DNA of 8,545 nt from JBFXIE01 sp050176255 (lineage in GTDB: Bacteria; Pseudomonadota; Gammaproteobacteria; Burkholderiales; Burkholderiaceae_C), in the NCBI RefSeq assembly GCF_050176255.1, contig NZ_JBFXIE010000059.1. One strand, given 5' to 3'. The translations under genes and the position numbers were made by a program. The notes under the pieces were generated by a model. The model saw only the letters and a program-made list of their open reading frames with translations. It searched no databases and had not been told where the DNA came from. Positions 1 through 5,972 of the stretch are shown here, in pieces. The stretch's first letter is position 1, and every line of letters begins with the position of its first letter.

Positions 1-272
1 TGGGCGCGGCGCTGGGCGCCAGCCGCGCCGCGGTGGATGCGGGCTACGCGCCCAACGACTGGCAGGTGGGCCAGACGGGCAAGATCGTGGCGCCGCAGCT
101 GTACATCGCCTGCGGCATCTCGGGGGCCATCCAGCACCTGGCGGGCATGAAGGACAGCAAGGTGATCGTGGCGATCAACAAGGACCCCGAGGCGCCGATC
201 TTCGGCGTGGCCGACTACGGGCTGGAGGCGGACCTGTTCACGGCGGTGCCGGAGCTGGTCAAGGCGCTGTAA
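1..272 (+). CDS. etfA: Electron transfer flavoprotein alpha subunit, C-terminal 89 residues (5' partial)
   Basis: ETF-alpha forms a heterodimer with ETF-beta. It carries FAD and passes electrons from acyl-CoA and other dehydrogenases to ETF:ubiquinone oxidoreductase. The visible frame starts at base 3 and reads GAALGASRAAVDAGY, then QVGQTGKIVAPQLYIACGIS, then SGAIQHLAGM, KDSKVIVAINKDPEAPIF and ADYGLEADLF, ending in PELVKAL. This is the highly conserved FAD-binding C-terminal domain of the family: the S-R-A, GQTGK, GISGAIQH and AINKD blocks hold the flavin. Family members are about 310 residues, so roughly 220 residues lie to the left of the window, where etfB is normally found. The stop at 270-272 lies inside a 10-base tandem repeat and is followed by an intrinsic terminator, so etfA is probably the last gene of its operon. 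Identification is near certain. Confidence 0.96.
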   Translation, partial: GAALGASRAAVDAGYAPNDWQVGQTGKIVAPQLYIACGISGAIQHLAGMKDSKVIVAINKDPEAPIFGVADYGLEADLFTAVPELVKAL

Positions 273-287
273 GGCGCTGTAAGGCGC
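261..287. repeat. 10-base tandem repeat across the etfA stop codon
   Basis: AAGGCGCTGT occurs at 261-270 and again at 271-280, followed by a partial third unit AAGGCGC at 281-287. The first unit encodes the last Lys-Ala-Leu of EtfA. The junction supplies TAA at 270-272, and the next copy supplies another TAA at 280-282. This looks like a local slippage duplication that leaves the protein unchanged. Confidence 0.85.
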
Positions 288-310
288 AACGCAGTAGCAC
301 CGGACAATCG

Positions 311-372
311 TTTTGGCGCTATTTAATCAATAGCTAGTGGCGCTTGTCCTATAAGGGCTTGCGCCACTTTTT
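311..372. repeat. Comamonadaceae-type intergenic repeat, copy 1
   Basis: The reverse complement of 318-343 matches 22 of 26 bases of 3324-3349 (copy 2), sharing the TAGCTAT core, the flanking GCGCC and the AAATAGC tail. The element sits in the 126-base gap between etfA and the solute-binding protein gene. Its GCGCC-containing arm supplies the stem of the terminator annotated at 336-372. I recall similar elements as common intergenic repeats in Acidovorax and relatives; that part is from memory. Confidence 0.65.
336..372 (+). terminator. Intrinsic terminator after etfA
   Basis: AGTGGCGC at 336-343 pairs perfectly with GCGCCACT at 361-368. After a two-base mismatch, an inner stem continues through 346-350 with 354-358. 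The 3' arm runs directly into TTTTT (368-372). A GC-rich stem plus a U-tract on the plus strand, 64 bases after the etfA stop, is a standard Rho-independent terminator. It is built from the repeat element at the same place. Confidence 0.8.
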
Positions 373-398
373 ATTAGTAAACCCATGAGGCAAACCCC

Positions 399-1382
399 AT
401 GAGCACAAACATCTCCCGCCGCACCCTGGTGCAGGTCGGCACTGCTGCGCTGGCCAGCGCAGCGCTGCCCACGTTGGCGCAGGCCGCCTGGCCCAGCAAG
501 CCGATCAAGATCATCGTGCCCTACACGGCCGGCGGCTTTACCGACCAGATGGCGCGCCTGCTGCAGGTGGGCCTGCAAAAGGCGCTGGGCCAGCCCATCG
601 TGATCGACAACAAGCCCGGCGCCAACAGCATCATTGGTGTCGATGCCGTGGCCAAGGCAGCGCCCGACGGCCACACCTTTGGCGTGGTGATTGCCGCCTA
701 CGCGGCCAACACCAGCCTGTACCCCAAGCTGCCCTACAACCCGCGCAAGGATCTGGTGGGCGTGTCGCTGATGGGCGTGTCGCCGCTGCTGGCGGCCGTG
801 CCCAACAACGCGCCGTTCAAGAACACCAAAGAGCTGCTGGCCTACGCCAAGGCCAACCCGGGCAAGGTCAGCTTTGGCTCGTCGGGCACGGGCTCGGCCG
901 CGCACCTGACCAGCGAGCTGATGAAGGCGCTGACCAACACCTTCATGGTGCACATCCCTTACCGCGGCGCATCGCCCGCCTTCACCGACCTGCTGGGCGG
1001 GCAGATTCAGCTGTTTTTTGATGCGCCCACCGGCCTGATCCAGCCCGGCAAGGCGGGCCGCGTGCGCCTGATTGGCGTGTCTGGAGACAAGCGCCTGCCC
1101 GCCGTGCCCGATGTGCCCACCTTTGTCGAGCAGGGCATCCCCGGCCTGATCGGCAGCACCTGGGCCAGCATGATTGCCCCGGCCGGCACGCCGCGCGACA
1201 TCGTCAAGCGCATGTCGGATGCCGTCAACGCCATCATCCGCAGCGACGAAACGCGCGCCAAGCTCGAAGCCATGGGCACCTTTGCCGAAGGCAGCACGCC
1301 CGAGGCCTGCGACGCCTTCATCGAGGCCGAGACCGCCAAGTGGGGCAAGGTGATCCGCGACGCCAAGGTGACGCTGGACTAA
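399..1382 (+). CDS. Bug/TctC-family tripartite tricarboxylate transporter substrate-binding protein
   Basis: This is a periplasmic solute-binding protein of 327 residues, the usual family length. The N-terminus has ISRRTLVQVG (residues 5-14), a twin-arginine-like motif, then a hydrophobic stretch and an AQA-type cleavage site near residue 29, so Tat export is plausible. Family blocks follow: PYTAGGFTDQMAR (41-53), IDNKPGANSIIG (69-80), AKAAPDGHTFG (85-95), FGSSGTGSAAHLTSEL (159-174), IPYRGASPAFTDLLGGQIQ (186-204) and the C-terminal AETAKWGKVI (310-319). The start at 399 is backed by GAGG at 387-390, eight bases upstream. Bug proteins bind carboxylates, aromatic acids or amino acids and feed TctA/TctB permeases; the ligand cannot be read from the sequence. 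No permease gene is adjacent, which is common for the many orphan Bug genes of Burkholderiales. The gene converges on the FAD dehydrogenase 39 bases downstream. Confidence 0.93.
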   Translation: MSTNISRRTLVQVGTAALASAALPTLAQAAWPSKPIKIIVPYTAGGFTDQMARLLQVGLQKALGQPIVIDNKPGANSIIGVDAVAKAAPDGHTFGVVIAAYAANTSLYPKLPYNPRKDLVGVSLMGVSPLLAAVPNNAPFKNTKELLAYAKANPGKVSFGSSGTGSAAHLTSELMKALTNTFMVHIPYRGASPAFTDLLGGQIQLFFDAPTGLIQPGKAGRVRLIGVSGDKRLPAVPDVPTFVEQGIPGLIGSTWASMIAPAGTPRDIVKRMSDAVNAIIRSDETRAKLEAMGTFAEGSTPEACDAFIEAETAKWGKVIRDAKVTLD

Positions 1383-1421
1383 ACCCAGAAACGGCAGTTG
1401 ACCGCTTGCCTGCCACCTTCG

Positions 1422-3227
1422 TCAGGCCGCGCCGCCCGAGCCGCGCGTGCCTGACGACGGCAGTGGCAGGCCCAGCAGGGCGCAGGCCACGGCCTCGCCC
1501 ACCTTGATGCCATCCACCCCCGCCGACAAAATGCCGCCCGCGTAGCCCGCGCCCTCGCCCGCCGGGTACAGGCCCGCGGTGTTCAGGCTCTGGAAGTCGC
1601 CGCCGCGATCGATGCGCAGCGGCGACGAGGTGCGCGTTTCCACGCCCGTCAGCACCGCGTCGGCCATGTCGTAGCCGCGGATCTTGCGCCCGAACGCGGG
1701 CAGCGCCTCGCGCATGGCGGCGGTGGCAAAGGCGGGCAGGGCGTCGTCCATGCTGACCAGCGTGACGCCCGGCTTGTACGAGGGCTGCACGTCGCCCAGT
1801 GCGCTGGACGCGCGGTGCGCCAGAAAGTCGCCCACGCGCTGTGCCGGGGCGTTGTAGTTGCCGCCGCCCAGCCGGTAGGCGTTGGATTCCAGCTGGCGCT
1901 GCAGCACGATGCCGGCCAGCGGGTGCGTCTGGCCCGCGGCCAGCGCCTCCACGCCGTGGGTGGCGCCCAGCGTGGCTTCAAAAGCGGCGGGGTCGCGCGG
2001 GTAGTCCTGCGGCTCCACGCCCACCACCAGGCCGGCATTGGCGTTGCGCTCGGCGCGCGAGTATTGGCTCATGCCGTTGGTCACCACGCGCCCGGGTTCG
2101 CTGGTGGCGGCCACCACGGTGCCGCCCGGGCACATGCAAAAGCTATAGACGGTGCGCCTGGCGACTGGGGGCGTGGTGGCGTGGTGCACCAGCTTGTAGT
2201 CGGCCGCGCCCAGCAGCGGGTGGCCCGCGTGCTTGCCCCAGCGCGCGCGGTCGATCACGCTTTGCGGGTGCTCGATGCGCACGCCCACCGAGAACGGCTT
2301 GGCCTCCATGGCCACGCCCGCGTCGTACAGCATGGCAAAGCTGTCGCGCGCGCTATGGCCCAGGGCCATCACCACATGGTCGGCGCGCAGGTCTTGCACG
2401 GCGCCGCTGGCCAGGTCGCGCACGCGCAGGCCGCGCAGGTGGCGCTGGCCGGTGGCGCCGGGTTCGATGATGACGCCGTCCACGCGCTGCTGAAAGCGCA
2501 CCTCGCCGCCTAAGGCGATGATCTGCGCACGCATCGACTCGACCACCTTCACCAGCTTGAAGGTGCCGATATGCGGATGGGCCACGTACAAAATCTCGGG
2601 CGGCGCGCCCGCGGCGACAAACTCCTGCATCACCTTGCGCCCCAGGTGGCGCGGGTCTTTGATCTGGCTGTACAGCTTGCCGTCGCTGAAGGTGCCGGCG
2701 CCGCCCTCGCCAAACTGCACATTGCTTTCGGGGTTGAGCGTGCGCTTGCGCCACAGGCCCCAGGTGTCCTGGGTGCGTTCGCGCACGGGCTTGCCGCGCT
2801 CCAGCACGATGGGCCTGAAGCCCATTTGCGCCAGCACCAGCGCCGCAAAAATGCCGCAGGGCCCAAAGCCCACCACCACCGGGCGCAGCGCGGGCACTTC
2901 GCCTGCGCGGCCCACCGGGCGCCAGGCCATGTCGGGCGTGGGCTGGATGTGCGGGTTGCCCGCGTGGCGCGCCAGCAGTGCGGGCACCTGCGCAGGGTCG
3001 GCCAGCTGCACGTCCAGGATGTACACCGCCAGCAGCTCGGCCTTGCGCGCATCAAAGCTGCGCTTGTGCACCTGCAACGCGGTGATGGCGGATTCGGGCA
3101 CGCCCAGCACCTGGGCGGCCTGGGCGCGCAGCAGGGCGTCGGGGTGGGTGTCGGCGTCGTGGATGTTGTCGTGAGTGCCGGTGGGCAGGGCTGTCAGCGG
3201 CAGTTTGATTTCTGAAAGGCGCAGCAT
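1422..3227 (-). CDS. FAD-dependent dehydrogenase / NAD(P)/FAD-dependent oxidoreductase, COG2509 type
   Basis: This 601-residue flavoprotein has no firmly known substrate. Residues 1-100 form a small N-terminal domain beginning MLRLSEIKLPL, with HKRSFDARK at 54-62, typical of this family. The Rossmann FAD-binding motif VVVGFGPCGIFAAL spans 117-130, followed by an acidic strand end, VLERG (141-145). QFGEGGAGTFSDGKL (171-185), ALGHSARD (288-295), the cysteine pair in YSFCMCPGG (361-369), LGGGNYNAPAQ (453-463), ETRTSSPLRI (530-539) and the C-terminal flavin-binding block GEGAGYAGGI (557-566) are all present. It therefore looks complete and functional. The start at 3227 fits the family N-terminus, but no clear Shine-Dalgarno sequence precedes it, and an intrinsic terminator ends only 18 bases upstream. 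Redox function in the cytoplasm is inferred from the fold; any more specific role would be a guess. Confidence 0.9.
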   Translation of the reverse strand: MLRLSEIKLPLTALPTGTHDNIHDADTHPDALLRAQAAQVLGVPESAITALQVHKRSFDARKAELLAVYILDVQLADPAQVPALLARHAGNPHIQPTPDMAWRPVGRAGEVPALRPVVVGFGPCGIFAALVLAQMGFRPIVLERGKPVRERTQDTWGLWRKRTLNPESNVQFGEGGAGTFSDGKLYSQIKDPRHLGRKVMQEFVAAGAPPEILYVAHPHIGTFKLVKVVESMRAQIIALGGEVRFQQRVDGVIIEPGATGQRHLRGLRVRDLASGAVQDLRADHVVMALGHSARDSFAMLYDAGVAMEAKPFSVGVRIEHPQSVIDRARWGKHAGHPLLGAADYKLVHHATTPPVARRTVYSFCMCPGGTVVAATSEPGRVVTNGMSQYSRAERNANAGLVVGVEPQDYPRDPAAFEATLGATHGVEALAAGQTHPLAGIVLQRQLESNAYRLGGGNYNAPAQRVGDFLAHRASSALGDVQPSYKPGVTLVSMDDALPAFATAAMREALPAFGRKIRGYDMADAVLTGVETRTSSPLRIDRGGDFQSLNTAGLYPAGEGAGYAGGILSAGVDGIKVGEAVACALLGLPLPSSGTRGSGGAA

Positions 3228-3245
3228 GGCTTGTGTCGATCAAGC

Positions 3246-3277
3246 AAAAAAAGGGGCGCAATGGTAGCACTTGCGCC
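3246..3277 (-). terminator. Intrinsic terminator (minus strand) just upstream of the FAD dehydrogenase gene
   Basis: On the minus strand GGCGCAA (3277-3271) and TTGCGCC (3261-3255) form a perfect 7-base-pair stem with a 9-base loop. Two C's and a run of seven T's (3252-3246) follow. It would end transcripts coming from the J-domain gene, whose stop is at 3406. It also lies 18 bases from the start codon of the dehydrogenase gene, too close for a separate complete promoter between them, so it may act as a leader attenuator. Confidence 0.78.
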
Positions 3278-3296
3278 TGGCCAAGGTTTTATGCCA

Positions 3297-3350
3297 AAAG
3301 TACCTGCAGCGCTTTTGTATTGTGCGCCAGTAGCTATCAACTAAATAGCA
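3297..3350. repeat. Comamonadaceae-type intergenic repeat, copy 2
   Basis: The core 3324-3349 matches copy 1 (inverted) at 22 of 26 bases and copy 3 at 19 of 26. It contains AGCGCTTTTGTATTGTGCGC (3309-3328), a short imperfect hairpin, followed by AGTAGCTATCAACTAAATAGC. It occupies the 178-base gap between the J-domain gene and the FAD dehydrogenase gene. On the minus strand it contains a weak promoter-like pair: TTGATA (3340-3335) and TACAAA (3319-3314), spacing 15. Confidence 0.6.
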
Positions 3351-3405
3351 AACAATGGCATGGCAAATGGCGGCCTGACAAATGTTGACCCGACAAAGGG
3401 CGACA

Positions 3406-4560
3406 TCAGAACCAGGAGTCGTAGTCGTCGAAGTCGCCCAGCGTGGCCTGCTGTTTTTGTTGCTGGCGCTCGGTCTTGATCCAGGCTTTGAGCGCAGCCG
3501 GGTCGGCGCGCAGGGCGTTGATCTCCTTGCGCAGCCCCTGCGTCTGGAGCTGCAGGCTTGCCAGCTGCGCGCGCAGCTCGCGCATCAGGCTGGCGGGCTT
3601 GAGGTTGTGGCCCATGCCCGCGCCGCGCGACATCATGAATTGAGCCTGCACGTCATATACCTCCTGCTGCAGCTCGCGCAGCTGCTCGGCCAGCACGCGG
3701 TTGTAGTGCGTCAGGCGCTCTTCGCTCAGGCCGGCGATGTGGGTGGGGTCGATCTGCTCCACCTCCAGCTGCAGCTGCAGCAAATCCATCAGCTTGTTGC
3801 CCGCGTAGGCCTGGTTGACGCGCTGCATCAGGGCGGTTTTGCGCTCACGCTCGACGGGGTCGGGCTCGCGGTCGGGGTGTAGCTGGCTGGCCAGCTTGCG
3901 GTAAATCTCGCGCACGGACTGCGTGGCCTGCGCGGCGGCTTCTTGCGCCTTGCGCTCGCTGGCACTGGGCTTGCGCGCCCGCGCGGCGCGGTGGGCCTGG
4001 CGCTCTTGCTCGGCCTGCTGCTGGCGGGCCTGCATCTGCTCTTGCAGGCGGCGCAGGATGGCCTCGGGCGAGTCCATGTCTTCGTCCTGCAGATCCACGC
4101 CAAACAGGTCATGTGCCATGGCCTGCGCCATCTCGCGGGCCATGGCATCGCCCTCGGCCTCTTCGGCATCGTAGTCGCCGCCGCTGTGGCGGTTGTAGAT
4201 TTCCTTGAGGCGCGCGCGCGTGGCCTCATCGGGCGCGGCGTCGATCAGCGAGGCAAGCAGGTTGGCGATGGCCTCGCTGAGCGTGCGCCGATCGGCCTTG
4301 GTGAGCTTGGTGGTGCTGCTGGCCGCATCCAGCCACTCCACCAGTTCTATGGCCAGCGCCGCATAGCTTTTTTGCAGCGGCGCAAACTCGCGCTGGTAGC
4401 GCTCCCGGTATTCACCGACGGCCTGCTGCCACTGGGCCAGCAGTTCGCGCTGCTGCGCAATGCGCTCGATGTGGCGGTTGAACTTCTTTTGCTGCGCAGT
4501 CAGCGGGATGCCGCTGGGCGCGGCCGGTATGCGGACGGGGGCGTGGCGTGAGGTGGTCAT
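3406..4560 (-). CDS. J-domain-containing protein with flanking coiled coils
   Basis: This 384-residue protein is likely a co-chaperone of an Hsp70 such as DnaK. The signature is YRKLASQLHPDREPD (220-234), with the HPD tripeptide at 228-230. HPD stimulates Hsp70 ATPase activity. The following helix, ERKTALMQRVNQAY (239-252), matches J-domain helix III. The usual helix I motif (YxxLG) is not recognisable upstream; instead residues 165-215 are a Gln/Arg/Glu-rich probable coiled coil. Residues 20-125 are helical, 126-165 acidic, and 280-350 another probable coiled coil. The C-terminus is an acidic-aromatic tail, GDFDDYDSWF. There are no Gly/Phe, zinc-finger or client-binding domains, so it is not DnaJ itself. 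The frame is open to 4794, but that would run 197 bases into cysK, and family-like sequence begins at the ATG at 4560. No obvious Shine-Dalgarno precedes it. It lies 37 bases after cysK and is probably co-transcribed. The client is unknown. Confidence 0.82.
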   Translation of the reverse strand: MTTSRHAPVRIPAAPSGIPLTAQQKKFNRHIERIAQQRELLAQWQQAVGEYRERYQREFAPLQKSYAALAIELVEWLDAASSTTKLTKADRRTLSEAIANLLASLIDAAPDEATRARLKEIYNRHSGGDYDAEEAEGDAMAREMAQAMAHDLFGVDLQDEDMDSPEAILRRLQEQMQARQQQAEQERQAHRAARARKPSASERKAQEAAAQATQSVREIYRKLASQLHPDREPDPVERERKTALMQRVNQAYAGNKLMDLLQLQLEVEQIDPTHIAGLSEERLTHYNRVLAEQLRELQQEVYDVQAQFMMSRGAGMGHNLKPASLMRELRAQLASLQLQTQGLRKEINALRADPAALKAWIKTERQQQKQQATLGDFDDYDSWF

Positions 4561-4597
4561 GTTTTGGCGATTGTGTCCGACCCCCGCCAGCCGTTTG

Positions 4598-5518
4598 TCA
4601 GGCCGTGGGCAGAAAACCCTCGACTGACAGATAGCGCTCACCCGTGTCGTAGTTGAAGCCCAGCACGCGGCTGCCCGCGGGCAGATCGGGCAGCTTTTGC
4701 GCAATGGCGGCCAGCGTGGCGCCGCTGGAGATGCCCACCAGCAGGCCCTCTTCGCGGGCGGCGCGCCGGGCGTATTCACGCGCGGGCTCGGCATCGACCT
4801 GGATCACGCCGTCCAGCAGGCGGGTGTCCATGATCTTGGGGACAAAGCCCGCGCCAATGCCCTGAATGGGGTGGGGCGCAGGCTGGCCGCCCGACAGCAC
4901 GGGCGATGCCGTGGGTTCCACCGCAAACACCTTGAGCTGCGGAAAGCGTTCTTTCAGCACACGGGCCACGCCCGTGATGTGCCCGCCCGTGCCCACGCCG
5001 GTGACCAGCGCGTCCAGCCCGTCGGGGAAGTCGTTCAATATTTCCTGCGCCGTGGTGCGCTCGTGCACGTCCACGTTGGCGGGGTTTTCAAACTGCTGGG
5101 GCATCCAGCTGCCGGGCGTGGCCTCCACCAGCTCCTGGGCGCGGGCAATGGCGCCCTTCATGCCTTTTTCGCGGGGCGTCAGGTCAAAGCTGGCGCCGTA
5201 GGCCAGCATCAGGCGGCGGCGCTCGATGCTCATGCTGTCGGGCATCACCAAAATCAGCTTGTAGCCCTTGACGGCCGCCACCAGCGCCAGGCCAATGCCG
5301 GTGTTGCCGCTGGTGGGCTCGATGATGGTGCCGCCGGGCTGCAGCGCGCCGCTTTGCTCGGCCGCCTCCACCATCGCAAGCGCGATGCGGTCCTTGATCG
5401 AGCCGCCGGGGTTGCTGCGCTCGGATTTGATCCACACGTGGGCGCCAGCGCCAAACAGCCGGTTGATGCGCACATGGGGGGTGTTGCCGATGGTTTGCAG
5501 GATGTTGTCAACGCGCAT
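4598..5518 (-). CDS. cysK: Cysteine synthase A (O-acetylserine sulfhydrylase), PLP-dependent
   Basis: The enzyme makes L-cysteine and acetate from O-acetyl-L-serine and sulfide in the cytoplasm, the last step of cysteine biosynthesis. The 306-residue length is typical. The PLP-binding lysine is K42 in SNPGGSIKDR (35-44). The substrate loop PTSGNTG is at 68-74, the PLP-phosphate glycine loop GVGTGGH at 174-180, IQGIGAGFVP at 218-227 and GISSGAT at 262-268. IQGIGAG and the overall pattern favour the CysK type over CysM, though annotators may use cysM. The C-terminus (DTGERYLSVEGF, 291-302) is the conserved end of the family. The start is supported by GGAG (5527-5524 on the minus strand), five bases before the ATG. 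No cysE or CysB-type operator is evident. A J-domain gene follows 37 bases later without an intervening terminator. Confidence 0.95.
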   Translation of the reverse strand: MRVDNILQTIGNTPHVRINRLFGAGAHVWIKSERSNPGGSIKDRIALAMVEAAEQSGALQPGGTIIEPTSGNTGIGLALVAAVKGYKLILVMPDSMSIERRRLMLAYGASFDLTPREKGMKGAIARAQELVEATPGSWMPQQFENPANVDVHERTTAQEILNDFPDGLDALVTGVGTGGHITGVARVLKERFPQLKVFAVEPTASPVLSGGQPAPHPIQGIGAGFVPKIMDTRLLDGVIQVDAEPAREYARRAAREEGLLVGISSGATLAAIAQKLPDLPAGSRVLGFNYDTGERYLSVEGFLPTA

Positions 5519-5759
5519 GGTGTCTCCAGGAGGGTGGGTGGGTATCCGGCGAAGCGGTGGTCAGGCCGTGCATTGTGGGGCAGCTGATCCGCCGTGCGGC
5601 GATAACGATATGGTGCCGATGGATAAGCGCGCACTGCCTGGCACAAGGCCGCGGCGCCGCGCCGAAGGCCCGATGCCCCACCAGATTGGTGGTGCCATTC
5701 ACGCTTTCGCCGTCTGCAGGGTTGACAATGGGCCGCTTGTCACTTCCTGCGATCGCGCC
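5519..5759. other. Intergenic region between divergent cysK and small membrane protein gene
   Basis: These 241 bases must hold the leftward cysK promoter and probably a rightward one. The cysK Shine-Dalgarno is at 5524-5527. A consensus -35-like TTGACA lies at 5722-5727, facing right. It forms a small dyad with TGTCA at 5738-5742. The matching -10 position (TCCTGC, 5745-5750) is poor, so this is only a candidate promoter for the small gene at 5760. I found no convincing cysK promoter, RNA gene or protein-coding frame here. Confidence 0.45.
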
Positions 5760-5930
5760 ATGACCCTTTTGCACTCCACCCTGATCATGCTCACCATCAG
5801 CTGCGGGCTGATGCTCATCGGCTTTTCCGCCCGCGACAAAAGCTGGGGCCCGGGGCTGATCATGCTGGGCATCGTGGGTTCGCTGGTGCTGATCGCCTAC
5901 AACATCTTCCAGCTGACCCCTGCGCGCTGA
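5760..5930 (+). CDS. Small two-helix membrane protein, hypothetical
   Basis: This 56-residue protein of unknown function has two likely transmembrane helices: LIMLTISCGLMLIGF (8-22) and GLIMLGIVGSLVLIAYNIF (32-50). They are joined by a short charged loop, SARDKSWGP (23-31), and the protein ends QLTPAR. Reading the loop as cytoplasmic is inference from its positive charges. The start ATG at 5760 fits the start of the hydrophobic section. No Shine-Dalgarno is visible; a TTGACA at 5722-5727 suggests a very short or leaderless transcript. The frame stays open upstream, with an alternative ATG at 5673, but that region has no recognisable protein character. The stop codon overlaps a 12-base duplication, and rnpB begins 42 bases downstream. 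I do not recognise a family; the coding call rests on the clean hydrophobic pattern. Confidence 0.6.
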   Translation: MTLLHSTLIMLTISCGLMLIGFSARDKSWGPGLIMLGIVGSLVLIAYNIFQLTPAR

Positions 5931-5952
5931 CCGGCGCCACGACCGGCGCCAC
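5929..5952. repeat. Perfect 12-base tandem duplication upstream of rnpB
   Basis: GACCGGCGCCAC occurs twice back to back at 5929-5940 and 5941-5952. The first copy overlaps the stop codon (5928-5930) of the small membrane protein gene. The pair lies where the -35 region of the rnpB promoter is expected. Confidence 0.9.
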
Positions 5953-5959
5953 AAGCGCG

Positions 5960-5965
5960 GATAAT
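5960..5965 (+). promoter_or_regulatory. -10 element of the rnpB promoter
   Basis: GATAAT matches the sigma-70 consensus TATAAT at five of six positions and ends seven bases before the expected 5' end of the RNase P RNA at 5973. No good TTGACA-like -35 is found 16-18 bases upstream; that stretch is taken up by the 12-base tandem duplication. The promoter assignment rests on the -10 and its spacing to the RNA start. Confidence 0.65.
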
Positions 5966-5972
5966 CACCCCC

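Noticed and set aside
385..387. ATG at 385 as an alternative start for the solute-binding protein
   Set aside because: It is out of frame with the gene by 14 bases; the GAGG overlapping it serves the ATG at 399.
1393..1414. Inverted repeat GGCAG/CTGCC between the convergent solute-binding and dehydrogenase genes, as a shared terminator
   Set aside because: The stem is only five base pairs with a 12-base loop and no T-run on either side.
1815..2513. Long plus-strand open frames (232 and 223 codons) opposite the FAD dehydrogenase gene
   Set aside because: They are Arg/Ala/His-rich shadow frames produced by high third-position GC on the opposite strand. They have no family motifs and no start signals.
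4561..4794. N-terminal extension of the J-domain protein into cysK
   Set aside because: The frame is open, but the extension would overlap the 3' end of cysK by 197 bases and reads as Pro/Arg/Cys-rich non-family sequence. The ATG at 4560 is the sensible start.
4697..5587. 296-codon plus-strand frame opposite cysK
   Set aside because: It is antisense to a clear cysK and its translation is low-complexity His/Gly/Ala/Arg text without motifs.
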